Origin: Bacteroidota bacterium
GTDB lineage: Bacteria; Bacteroidota; Bacteroidia; Chitinophagales; Chitinophagaceae
DNA: 5,546 nt
Assembly: GCA_025361325.1 (NCBI GenBank)
Contig: JANYAL010000152.1
Location: 1-5,546 of the forward strand
Direction: 5' to 3'
The translations under genes and the position numbers were made by a program. The notes under the pieces are model-generated. The model made no database searches and was not told where the DNA came from. It saw nothing but the letters and a program-made list of their open reading frames with translations. Shown here piece by piece: positions 1 through 5,546 of this stretch (position 1 is the stretch's first letter; every line of letters starts with the position of its first letter).

Positions 1-26
1 CCATCTGTGTTAATTAACACAGATGG
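1..26. repeat. Perfect 26-base palindrome at the window edge
   Basis: The half-site CCATCTGTGTTAA is followed immediately by its exact reverse complement, giving 13 + 13 bases with no mismatch and a TTAATTAA core. As RNA it would be an 11-bp stem with a TTAA loop. It lies about 90 bases past the crotonase stop codon, so it could be part of the operon's 3' end, an operator for a dimeric regulator of a gene to the left, or a copy of a dispersed palindromic repeat. No T-tract is visible on its right side, and the left side is outside the window, so an intrinsic terminator for the minus-strand operon can be neither confirmed nor excluded. The palindrome may extend further left. Confidence 0.75.
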
Positions 27-42
27 TAGCTCCCTGACCTAA

Positions 43-94
43 GCAAGAAGCTTTTTCTTCTGCATTGAAAGCGCAATTTATATTTAATAAATAT
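43..94. other. Hairpin and AT-rich palindrome downstream of the crotonase gene
   Basis: Two weak structures lie in the 3' flank of the minus-strand operon. AGAAG (46-50) pairs with CTTCT (57-61) around a CTTTTT loop. It extends by GC/GC at 43-44 and 62-63 across a bulged A. ATATTTA (80-86) and TAAATAT (88-94) are exact inverted copies around a single A. Neither is followed by a T-tract in the operon's direction, so neither is a textbook intrinsic terminator. They may contribute to transcript end formation or may be chance structure in AT-rich DNA. Confidence 0.25.
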
Positions 95-114
95 TAATGT
101 TTTATTGATGTTTT

Positions 115-909
115 CTATCGTCCTTTGAAATCGGCTTTCCTTTTTTCCAGGAATGCGGAGGTTCCTTCTTTCATATCTTCAGTTACAAAACAATCCCCGA
201 ATGCAACTATTTCTTTATCATATCCGCTTTTGCCATTGGCATTAGCGCTGTCACTTACTACGGCAACATTAACACATTCAATGACCTTTCCGATTGCAAT
301 AGGGGCTTTTGACTGTATGATTAGAAGGATATCCCTGGTCTTGTTTAGCAAAGCTTCCGGTGGGGTCACATAATTGACCAATCCGAGCTGCAGGGCCTCA
401 CTGGCATTGAGCATACCGGCTGTCATCTGCAGTTCCATGCTTTTGCCTTTGCCAACCAGTTGTGTGAGGCGTTGTGTTCCACCGTAACCAGGGATCAGGC
501 CCAGGTTCACTTCGGGCTGTCCGAACCTGGCATTCTCGCTGCACAGCCTGAAATGACAGGCCATGGCAAGTTCGCATCCCCCGCCCAGGGCAAATCCGTT
601 AACGGCAGCAACAATGGGTTTCTTGCTGTTCTCGATCCTGAAAAATATGTCCTGTCCTCTTTTGGCGAGGGCCATGGAAGCTTCCCTGCTGAGTCCATTG
701 AATTCCGTGATATCCGCACCGGCAACAAATGCTTTGGGTCCTGCACCGGTAATGATGGCTGTTTTTATTTCCGGATTGGTATAAATTTCATCCAGGGCAT
801 GATCCAGATCGGTAAGAACCTCTGCATTCAGGGCATTCATTTTCTCAGGCCGGTTGATGGTGATGGTAAGGATACCATTCTCCAGGTTGGTTAAGATTGT
901 GTTGTACAT
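115..909 (-). CDS. Enoyl-CoA hydratase/isomerase (crotonase) family protein
   Basis: This 264-residue protein has the usual single-domain crotonase length and is probably a cytoplasmic enoyl-CoA hydratase, adding water to trans-2-enoyl-CoA esters in fatty-acid or amino-acid breakdown. The N-terminal NRPEKMNALN (19-28) and FVAGADI (61-67) match the CoA-binding and first oxyanion-hole segments. ALGGGCELA (107-115) supplies the second oxyanion glycine and the first catalytic glutamate, E113. FGQPEVNLGLIPGYGGTQRL (129-148) supplies the second glutamate, E133. Having both glutamates favours hydratase over family members that lost one. A histidine (H119) sits where many homologues have aspartate after the ELAMAC stretch. 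The start is an ATG. It is last in the gltX operon, 92 bases after the B12-subunit gene, and I see no good promoter in that gap. Exact substrate is not readable; a 3-hydroxybutyryl-CoA or methylglutaconyl-CoA role is possible. Confidence 0.92.
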   Translation of the reverse strand: MYNTILTNLENGILTITINRPEKMNALNAEVLTDLDHALDEIYTNPEIKTAIITGAGPKAFVAGADITEFNGLSREASMALAKRGQDIFFRIENSKKPIVAAVNGFALGGGCELAMACHFRLCSENARFGQPEVNLGLIPGYGGTQRLTQLVGKGKSMELQMTAGMLNASEALQLGLVNYVTPPEALLNKTRDILLIIQSKAPIAIGKVIECVNVAVVSDSANANGKSGYDKEIVAFGDCFVTEDMKEGTSAFLEKRKADFKGR

Positions 910-1001
910 GTGTGTTATTTTATTCCCGGTAATCTTTCATGAGTTCGGTTGAGCAGGTGGAATACCTGGTGGTTGAATGTGGGTAAAACGCCTTATACAA
1001 G

Positions 1002-1409
1002 TTAAAAACTCCTGTTTTCCTTTACCCATTGCCTGATATAATCTGCGATCTCTACGGTAGGTGTACCGGGCGGGAACAATTTACCCACACCCATTTCATG
1101 AAGCGCTATCATGTCATCCTCGGGTATGATGCCTCCACCGGTAAGCAAAACATCATTCATGCCTTTCTCTTTCATGAGGGAAATTATTTTAGGGAAAATG
1201 GTATTATGTGCCCCGCTGAGGATACTTACACCGATTGCGTCCACATCTTCCTGCAGTGCGGCATTCACGACCATCTCGGCGGTCTGGCGAAGCCCTGTAT
1301 AAATCACCTCCATGCCGGCATCCCGGAGTGCAGTGGCAATGATCTTGGCGCCCCGGTCGTGGCCGTCCAAACCAACTTTTGCAACCAATACCCTGATCGG
1401 TCTGTTCAT
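1002..1409 (-). CDS. Stand-alone cobalamin-binding subunit, methylmalonyl-CoA mutase C-terminal type
   Basis: This 135-residue protein is a single B12-binding Rossmann-like domain of the methylmalonyl-CoA mutase class. DGHDRG (15-20) is the DxHxxG signature and H17 would be the lower axial ligand of cobalt. SIL (62-64) matches the SxL motif and GGG (91-93) the glycine-rich loop near the nucleotide tail. In the family, such small subunits pair with a separate catalytic TIM-barrel subunit to form adenosylcobalamin-dependent acyl-CoA mutases (methylmalonyl-, isobutyryl- or 2-hydroxyisobutyryl-CoA type). No partner is in the window, so the substrate is open. I chose the ATG at 1407-1409 because the signature domain begins directly after it; a longer open frame to 1493 overlaps the end of gltX and adds nothing domain-like. 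The start is 10 bases after the gltX stop, so the two are almost certainly co-transcribed and may be translationally coupled. Confidence 0.9.
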   Translation of the reverse strand: MNRPIRVLVAKVGLDGHDRGAKIIATALRDAGMEVIYTGLRQTAEMVVNAALQEDVDAIGVSILSGAHNTIFPKIISLMKEKGMNDVLLTGGGIIPEDDMIALHEMGVGKLFPPGTPTVEIADYIRQWVKENRSF

Positions 1410-1419
1410 AGTTTTAAAA

Positions 1420-2943
1420 TTAGCCAAAAACAAGCAGAGCGTTCTGAATTCTTTTAATGGTTTCTTCCTGTCCAATCGTATTTGCAATGGCAAAAACGCC
1501 GGGTCCCGTTTTACTACCTACCAGCATCACTCTGAAGATCATTTGCAATTCTCCAACCTTTATTTGCTGCTCCATAGCCAGTTCCTTAAATACTTTTTCA
1601 ATCTCATCCTGGTACCAAAGCGCTGTTGTGGCATATCTGTTCATGAGTGTATCGAAGTAATTATTCTTTCCGGTGTCCCATTTCGGTTTTACAGATGCTT
1701 CATCATAGGCAATTGGCGACTCGAAAAAGAAGAATCCCTGGTCCCAGAAATCAGAAAGCAACGTACAACGGTCTTTGATCAGATCCAATACCTGCTGCAG
1801 GTAGGACCCGCTTACAGAGACATTCTTATCTTTTAATATCTCAAGAACCTGGGAAGTATATGCTGACACCGGTAATTTCTGTATCCACTGGTGATTGAAC
1901 CATTTTGCTTTTTCATAATCAAATTTTGCACCTCCCTTGTGTACCCGTTCAATACTAAATTGGTTTATGAGTTCTTCCACGGTAAAGACCTCCTGTTCGG
2001 TGCCGTTATTCCATCCTAAAACAGCCAGCAGGTTCACAAAAGCCTCACATAGGAAACCGATCTCTTTAAAGCCCCTGGTTATATCACCACTCACGGGATC
2101 CTTCCAGTCCAGGGCAAATACCGGGAAGCCCAACCGGTCACCATCGCGCTTGCTGAGTTTTCCATTACCATCGGGTTTCAGTATAAGGGGAAAATGTGCC
2201 CATTGCGGCATGGCATCTAATCCGAAAAGATATTTCCAGAGGAGTATATGAACCGGGGCGCTTGGCAACCATTCTTCGCCCCGGAATGCATGACTGATCT
2301 TCATCAAATGGTCATCTACCACAACAGCTAGGTGGTAAGTGGGCATCCCATCGGCCTTCAGCAACACTTTGTCATCCACACGGGAAGAATCAAATTCCAA
2401 TTCGCCCCTGATCATGTCTCTGAAGGATATTGTTTCATTGGCATCCACTTTTATCCGTATAACATAAGGTGTTCCTGCATCCAGTAATGCTTTTGTCTCT
2501 TCGGGATGCAGGCGCAAGGAATTGTTCATACGCATCCTGATATGGTGGTCATATTGAAGGCTTTGGCTACCCGCTTCTTTAAGTCTTTCCCTCATGGCAT
2601 CCAGTTCTTCAGTTGTATCGAATGCATAATAGGCATGCCCTTCACTGACCAGTTGTTCGGCGTAGGTACGGTATATCTCCTTTCTTTCGCTCTGTCGGTA
2701 TGGCCCATAAGGTCCGCCATGTACCGGGCTTTCATCAGGTACCAGTCCGCACCAGGCAAGGCAATCAAAAATATATTGTTCAGCACCGGGTACAAACCTC
2801 GACTGGTCTGTGTCCTCGATCCGCAAAATGAAGTCTCCTCCGTGTTTTTTTGCGAATAAATAATTGAATAACACGGTTCGGACACCACCCAAATGCAATC
2901 CCCCGGTAGGACTTGGGGCAAAACGAACTCTTATTTTGTTCAT
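1420..2943 (-). CDS. gltX: Glutamyl-tRNA synthetase, class Ib
   Basis: At 507 residues this is a full-length bacterial GluRS, which attaches glutamate to tRNA-Glu in the cytoplasm. [12 protein letters not shown] (9-20) contains the HIGH-type signature as [13 protein letters not shown] (41-49) and the [13 protein letters not shown] segment (220-232) are typical active-site regions. KLSKR (262-266) is the KMSKS-type loop. The C-terminal part is the all-helical anticodon-binding domain of bacterial GluRS rather than the beta-barrels of GlnRS. The cysteines of the zinc-binding motif of the E. coli enzyme are absent near residues 98-125. A segment around residues 271-300 ([19 protein letters not shown]) resembles the insertion I recall from Bacteroidota enzymes. 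The ATG at 2941-2943 is preferred over an in-frame TTG three codons upstream, because that TTG lies inside the likely -7 promoter element. First gene of the minus-strand operon. Whether the enzyme also charges tRNA-Gln cannot be judged here. Confidence 0.98.
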   Translation of the reverse strand: MNKIRVRFAPSPTGGLHLGGVRTVLFNYLFAKKHGGDFILRIEDTDQSRFVPGAEQYIFDCLAWCGLVPDESPVHGGPYGPYRQSERKEIYRTYAEQLVSEGHAYYAFDTTEELDAMRERLKEAGSQSLQYDHHIRMRMNNSLRLHPEETKALLDAGTPYVIRIKVDANETISFRDMIRGELEFDSSRVDDKVLLKADGMPTYHLAVVVDDHLMKISHAFRGEEWLPSAPVHILLWKYLFGLDAMPQWAHFPLILKPDGNGKLSKRDGDRLGFPVFALDWKDPVSGDITRGFKEIGFLCEAFVNLLAVLGWNNGTEQEVFTVEELINQFSIERVHKGGAKFDYEKAKWFNHQWIQKLPVSAYTSQVLEILKDKNVSVSGSYLQQVLDLIKDRCTLLSDFWDQGFFFFESPIAYDEASVKPKWDTGKNNYFDTLMNRYATTALWYQDEIEKVFKELAMEQQIKVGELQMIFRVMLVGSKTGPGVFAIANTIGQEETIKRIQNALLVFG

Positions 2944-2949
2944 AACTGG

Positions 2950-2980
2950 CAAATATAAGCAGTGATAAAGCTAATGTAAA
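2950..2980 (-). promoter_or_regulatory. Bacteroidota-type promoter of the gltX operon
   Basis: On the minus strand, TATATTTG (2957 to 2950) matches the Bacteroidota -7 consensus TAnnTTTG exactly. TTTA (2980 to 2977) lies 19 bases upstream of it, a near match to the -33 element TTTG at normal spacing. Only six bases (CCAGTT) separate the -7 box from the gltX ATG. Transcription should therefore begin at or within a few bases of the start codon, giving a leaderless or nearly leaderless mRNA. Confidence 0.6.
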
Positions 2981-3047
2981 TACATAGATGAATTAGTCAT
3001 GGTTGGTTTTATAGACTGGGAACCGGTTTTAAATTTTAAATTGCCCT

Positions 3048-3674
3048 ATGTTTTATTTTATTCGAACACCCTGGTGGCTGCGGAAATTGTATGGAGGCTG
3101 TATTTGGATGATGCCTGGTCATGAGAAGGTCATCTATTTAACTTTTGATGACGGTCCTCATCCCCTGGTTACACCATTTGTGCTGGAAGAACTGAAAAAA
3201 TATGATGCAAGGGCCACGTTCTTTTGTATTGGAAAGAATGTACTGGCCAATCCAAAAATATATAAAAGGATACTGGATGAAGGTCATGGTGTAGGGAACC
3301 ACAGTTTCAGCCATTTGAACGGCTGGAAGACCAGGGATGCTACATACCTTGAAGATATTGGTGAAGCCAGGAAATATATTGACAGCAATTTGTTCAGGCC
3401 ACCCTACGGTAAGATCTCCCGTTTTCAACTGAGGATCCTGTCGGGGAGGGGTTTTGGTTTCAGGACCATTATGTGGACGGTATTGAGTGGTGATTTTGAT
3501 AATTCACTAACTCCTTCTCAATGTTTGTCAAATGTTATTGCAAATACGGGTAAGGGATCCATTATAGTCTTTCATGACAGTGAGAAAGCCGCAATAAGAA
3601 TGCAGTATGCTTTACCGGAAGTTTTGAAGTATTTTAGTGAAAGAGGATATCGGTTTGAAAAGATAAAGATATGA
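3048..3674 (+). CDS. Polysaccharide deacetylase (NodB-homology, carbohydrate esterase 4 type)
   Basis: This 208-residue protein is essentially one NodB domain, a metal-dependent hydrolase that removes N- or O-acetyl groups from sugars in polysaccharides such as peptidoglycan or chitin-like polymers. The motifs appear in order. LTFDDGPHP (31-39) has the catalytic base and metal aspartates D34 and D35. HSFSH (85-89) has the metal histidines H85 and H89. RPPYG is at 117-121, WTVLSGDFDN at 143-152 and IVFHD at 173-177, with catalytic H176. All expected catalytic residues are present. There is no clear signal peptide or membrane helix: the N-terminus MFYFIRTPWWLRKLYGG is aromatic and basic but short, so location and true substrate are uncertain. 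The ATG at 3048 is used because TPWWLRKLY-like starts recur in homologues I recall. It is transcribed divergently from gltX across a 104-base gap where I found no convincing plus-strand promoter, and ends at a strong terminator. Confidence 0.92.
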   Translation: MFYFIRTPWWLRKLYGGCIWMMPGHEKVIYLTFDDGPHPLVTPFVLEELKKYDARATFFCIGKNVLANPKIYKRILDEGHGVGNHSFSHLNGWKTRDATYLEDIGEARKYIDSNLFRPPYGKISRFQLRILSGRGFGFRTIMWTVLSGDFDNSLTPSQCLSNVIANTGKGSIIVFHDSEKAAIRMQYALPEVLKYFSERGYRFEKIKI

Positions 3675-3713
3675 CCGGTCTATACCATCACAAATACAAG
3701 GTATACATGGAGT

Positions 3714-3752
3714 AAAAAAATTGGGCCGGGGTAGAAACCCTGGCCCGTTTTT
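3714..3752 (+). terminator. Strong intrinsic terminator after the deacetylase gene
   Basis: GGGCCGGGG (3723-3731) pairs with CCCTGGCCC (3738-3746) to give a 9-bp GC-rich stem with one G-U pair, closed by a TAGAAA loop. After one G comes TTTTT (3748-3752). Seven A residues at 3714-3720 lie just before the stem, so it would also have a T-tract on the opposite strand and could act in both directions. It starts about 50 bases after the deacetylase stop codon. Confidence 0.92.
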
Positions 3753-4050
3753 AATCCGTACCCTATGAAAACTGTCGTAAAAATACGTTGTTGTTATTAA
3801 AAAAACAATAAATTTTTCGTTTATAAGGCTTGCTGGTAAAAGGAATCCGTTTATTTTGGTTTATTGAACAAATCCGGTTTGCGATTCAGAGAAGTTCTTT
3901 TAATGAATTAACTGGATACCGGGAACCGTAATTATCTTTCCATTTTTCAGTGTGTGAAATCGAATGCAATGAAGACTGGTCATGGATCTTTACAAGGGTA
4001 AAAGGGGCATAAATGAATTCATTTCGATCACTTTTGTATACTATTCATGT
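3753..4050. other. AT-rich spacer of about 300 bases without a recognisable gene
   Basis: Between the deacetylase terminator and the TatD start I see no gene or known RNA. The longest early reading frame is an 11-codon stretch from the ATG at 3765, too short and featureless to call. Two weak promoter-like sites face tatD. One is TTG at 3788-3790 with TAAATTTT (3809-3816) 18 bases downstream; the other is CACTTTTG (4029-4036), one mismatch from TAnnTTTG and 14 bases before the ATG. If the upstream one is used, tatD would have a leader of over 200 bases, which could hold regulatory structure, but I cannot identify any. Confidence 0.5.
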
Positions 4051-4818
4051 ATGAAATTAATAGACACACATTGCCATCTATACCTTGATGAATACAGTAA
4101 TGATATTGAGGCTGTCATGGAAAGAGCTGCCGAATCGGGGGTAAGTAAATTTTATCTTCCTGCCATTGACAGCAGAGAGATAAAAAATCAACTGTTAATG
4201 GAAGAGAGATATCCGGAATCCTGCAGGGCTATGGCAGGCCTTCATCCCTGTTCGGTGAATGCAGATTATCAGGTAGAACTGGAAATTGTTTCGGGTTGGC
4301 TGGGCAAGAGAAAATATGCTGCACTGGGAGAAATTGGCCTGGATTTTTATTGGGACAAGACCTTCGTCAATGAACAGTATGCCGCTTTCAGGATGCAGAT
4401 CGCATGGGCATTACAATATGATCTTCCAATTGTTATACATACCCGCCATGCCATGCAGGAGACCATTGATGTGGTCCAGGAATTTGTTCCGCAGGGGATC
4501 AGCGGAATATTTCATTGTTTCAGCGGCACCTATGAAAATGCCAGGGACATCATTGATGCAGGTTTTTACCTTGGCATAGGAGGTGTGCTTACCTATAAAA
4601 ATTCCGGGCTGGCCGAAGTGATAGAAAAGATCGGCCTGGAATACCTGGTCCTGGAAACGGATTCGCCTTATTTGACACCAGCCCCATTTAGGGGTAAAAG
4701 AAACGAGTGCAGTTATCTGAAATATATAGCAGAAAAACTGGCCCTGATCAAGCATGTTGAGGTGGAGGAAGTGGCTGCTGTGACTACAGCAAATGCAGAA
4801 AAAATATTCCGCTTATAG
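4051..4818 (+). CDS. tatD: TatD-family metal-dependent hydrolase (DNase)
   Basis: This 255-residue protein is a TatD-type TIM-barrel hydrolase, a cytoplasmic two-metal enzyme; characterised members are 3'-5' exonucleases or AP endonucleases linked to DNA repair. All expected metal ligands are visible: DTHCH (5-9) with H7 and H9, GEIGLDFY (93-100) with E94, PIVIHTR (126-132) with H130, GIFHCFSG (152-159) with H155, and LETDSPYL (201-208) with D204. Length is normal for the family. I use the ATG at 4051 because it places LIDTHCHL at residues 3-10, as in homologues. An in-frame ATG at 3982 would add 23 residues with no family match. It follows a long spacer and precedes the tRNA-Ser gene by 33 bases. 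The nearest promoter-like box is CACTTTTG at 4029-4036, which is weak. Paralogues such as YcfH and YjjV share these motifs, so the symbol is at family level. Confidence 0.95.
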   Translation: MKLIDTHCHLYLDEYSNDIEAVMERAAESGVSKFYLPAIDSREIKNQLLMEERYPESCRAMAGLHPCSVNADYQVELEIVSGWLGKRKYAALGEIGLDFYWDKTFVNEQYAAFRMQIAWALQYDLPIVIHTRHAMQETIDVVQEFVPQGISGIFHCFSGTYENARDIIDAGFYLGIGGVLTYKNSGLAEVIEKIGLEYLVLETDSPYLTPAPFRGKRNECSYLKYIAEKLALIKHVEVEEVAAVTTANAEKIFRL

Positions 4819-4830
4819 CTTCTTATGGTG

Positions 4831-4838
4831 TATTTTTG
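4831..4838 (+). promoter_or_regulatory. -7 promoter element of the tRNA-Ser gene
   Basis: TATTTTTG is an exact match to the Bacteroidota -7 consensus TAnnTTTG. It begins 12 bases after the tatD stop, and 13 bases separate it from the mature tRNA 5' end, leaving a short leader for RNase P to remove. The -33 position falls at the very end of tatD, where only a poor match (TTCCG, 4807-4811) is seen. The tRNA probably has its own promoter, with possible readthrough from tatD. Confidence 0.55.
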
Positions 4839-4851
4839 CTGTCCTAAAAAT

Positions 4852-4938
4852 GGAGACGTGTCCGAGTGGTTGAAGGAGCACGCCTGGAAAGTGTGTATAG
4901 GGGAAACTCTATCAAGGGTTCGAATCCCTTCGTCTCCG
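4852..4938 (+). tRNA. tRNA-Ser (anticodon GGA)
   Basis: This is a complete 87-base type II tRNA that reads UCC and UCU serine codons. GGAGACG (4852-4858) pairs with CGTCTCC (4931-4937) in the acceptor stem, with discriminator G4938. The anticodon stem CACGC/GTGTG (4879-4883/4891-4895) holds the loop CTGGAAA, anticodon GGA at 4886-4888. The long variable arm expected for serine is ATAGGG/CTCTAT closed by a GAAA tetraloop (4897-4912), with one G-U pair. The T-arm is AAGGG-TTCGAAT-CCCTT (4914-4930). CCA is not encoded and must be added by tRNA nucleotidyltransferase. Confidence 0.98.
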
Positions 4939-4942
4939 CTTC

Positions 4943-4974
4943 AACCTCAACAGCTTCAGCGAAAGAGGTTTTTT
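4943..4974 (+). terminator. Probable intrinsic terminator of the tRNA-Ser gene
   Basis: AACCTC (4943-4948) pairs with GAGGTT (4965-4970) around a 16-base loop, and six T residues run from 4969 to 4974. It starts five bases after the tRNA 3' end. The stem is only 6 bp and the loop is large, so it is weaker than the terminator at 3714-3752. Its T-tract overlaps the first two bases of the convergent murF stop codon (4973-4975). Confidence 0.6.
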
Positions 4975-5546
4975 ATCCCAGCACTTTTTCCATTTCAATA
5001 CTACGGCTTCCCTTGATCATCAACTGTGAATTGGTAAATTGTTGATCCTGAAGCCATTTCCTTGCTTGTGTAGAATTTTCAAAACTGATATAAGGATGTT
5101 GGATCTTTAAAAAATCACCGCCCACAAGGACGACCGCTTTCCATTTGATACTATTGATCAATGTTATAATTGACTGGTGTTCGGCAATACTTTCCTGGCC
5201 CAGTTCCATCATACCACCCAGCATCAGAATTTTATTCGATCCATCCATTTTTGCAAAATTTTCAATCGCAGCCTTCATACTGGTTGGATTGGCATTATAG
5301 GCATCCAAGATGATCTTGTTGCTTTCTTTCAGTATCAGCTGGCTACGGCTGTTTGTAGGAATATAGTTTTCGAGGGCTGCCTTTATCTTATAATCTGCTA
5401 CATTAAAATATTTGCCAATTGCCAAAGCAGCCAGCACATTGGGTAGGTTATAATCACCGATCAATTGTGTTTTGATGATTTCCAATCCGGAACCTTTTGT
5501 GGCGGCTATTTCCAAAAACCCTGAACTGTTGATGACCTTTCCGGTG
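4973..5546 (-). CDS. murF: UDP-N-acetylmuramoyl-tripeptide--D-alanyl-D-alanine ligase, C-terminal part (5' end outside window)
   Basis: The frame is open to the right edge of the window, so only about the last 190 residues of a protein usually 430-450 long are present. MurF is a cytoplasmic ATP-dependent Mur ligase that adds D-Ala-D-Ala to the UDP-MurNAc-tripeptide, the last soluble step of peptidoglycan precursor synthesis. QLIGDYNLPNVLAALAIGKYF is the Mur-ligase segment linking central and C-terminal domains, with tyrosine where many other Mur ligases have HN. DAYNANPTSM (starting at 5305 and running left) is the highly characteristic MurF motif. GGMMELG (5201-5221) and the histidine of the following EHQ are also typical. 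The C-terminus ends with IKGSRSIEMEKVL, the usual MurF ending. There is no frameshift in the visible part. It converges on the tRNA-Ser gene, with only 34 bases between them. Confidence 0.95.
   Translation of the reverse strand, partial: TGKVINSSGFLEIAATKGSGLEIIKTQLIGDYNLPNVLAALAIGKYFNVADYKIKAALENYIPTNSRSQLILKESNKIILDAYNANPTSMKAAIENFAKMDGSNKILMLGGMMELGQESIAEHQSIITLINSIKWKAVVLVGGDFLKIQHPYISFENSTQARKWLQDQQFTNSQLMIKGSRSIEMEKVLG

Noticed and set aside
460..894. 144-codon plus-strand frame antisense to the crotonase gene
   Set aside because: No domain is recognisable, and the minus-strand frame is a full-length conserved enzyme.
998..1004. TAACTTG on the minus strand as an internal promoter for the crotonase gene
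   Set aside because: It is one base short of TAnnTTTG, overlaps the B12-subunit stop codon and has no clear -33 partner; co-transcription from gltX is simpler.
1410..1493. 28-residue N-terminal extension of the B12-binding subunit
   Set aside because: It overlaps the 3' end of gltX in another frame and lies before the normal domain start at the ATG at 1407-1409.
2506..2859. 117-codon plus-strand frame antisense to gltX
   Set aside because: It is a shadow frame over the conserved catalytic region of GltX, with no recognisable family signature.
3037..3043. TAAATTG as a promoter box for the deacetylase
   Set aside because: It is one base short of TAnnTTTG, lies only four bases before the ATG, and has no -33 element at suitable spacing.
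3681..3705. TATACC/GGTATA inverted repeat after the deacetylase gene
   Set aside because: It is only 6 bp with a 13-base loop and is likely chance next to the real terminator.
3982..4050. 23-residue N-terminal extension of TatD from an upstream ATG
   Set aside because: The extension has no family match, while the ATG at 4051 places the LIDTHCHL motif at the usual distance from the N-terminus.
4825..5016. 63-codon plus-strand reading frame with [28 protein letters not shown]
   Set aside because: It is the translation of the tRNA-Ser gene itself; this peptide is a well-known spurious product of calling genes across bacterial tRNA-Ser loci.

Overview
The window looks like ordinary chromosomal DNA from a member of the Bacteroidota, possibly Chitinophagaceae-like; the family-level placement is only an impression. 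Three things point there. No gene has a convincing Shine-Dalgarno sequence. Two upstream regions carry the Bacteroidota -7 promoter element TAnnTTTG. The GltX and MurF proteins have the sequence style I associate with that phylum, and the tRNA gene does not encode its CCA tail.

Layout. On the left (115-2943, minus strand) are three co-directional genes read right to left: glutamyl-tRNA synthetase (gltX), a 135-residue stand-alone cobalamin-binding subunit of the methylmalonyl-CoA mutase type, and an enoyl-CoA hydratase (crotonase). gltX has a good promoter very close to its start codon. The B12 subunit starts 10 bases after the gltX stop, so the three are probably one transcript. The crotonase and the B12-dependent mutase subunit both suggest acyl-CoA metabolism, but the mutase catalytic subunit is not in the window. 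Left of the operon, positions 1-26 form a perfect palindrome.

In the middle, divergent from gltX, is a small NodB-type polysaccharide deacetylase (3048-3674, plus strand), closed by a strong intrinsic terminator. A roughly 300-base AT-rich spacer with no recognisable gene follows. On the right are a TatD-family metal-dependent nuclease (4051-4818, plus) and a complete tRNA-Ser(GGA) gene (4852-4938, plus) with its own promoter and a probable terminator. The 3' part of murF (4973 to beyond 5546, minus) converges on the tRNA, and its stop codon lies within the terminator's T-tract.

Functionally these are mostly housekeeping genes: translation (gltX, tRNA-Ser), cell envelope (murF, perhaps the deacetylase), DNA maintenance (tatD) and acyl-CoA metabolism. 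I see no insertion sequence, CRISPR array, phage gene, toxin-antitoxin pair or defence system, and no sign of a new multi-gene system. The points most worth a second look are the 26-base palindrome, the near-leaderless gltX promoter, and the orphan B12 subunit coupled to gltX.
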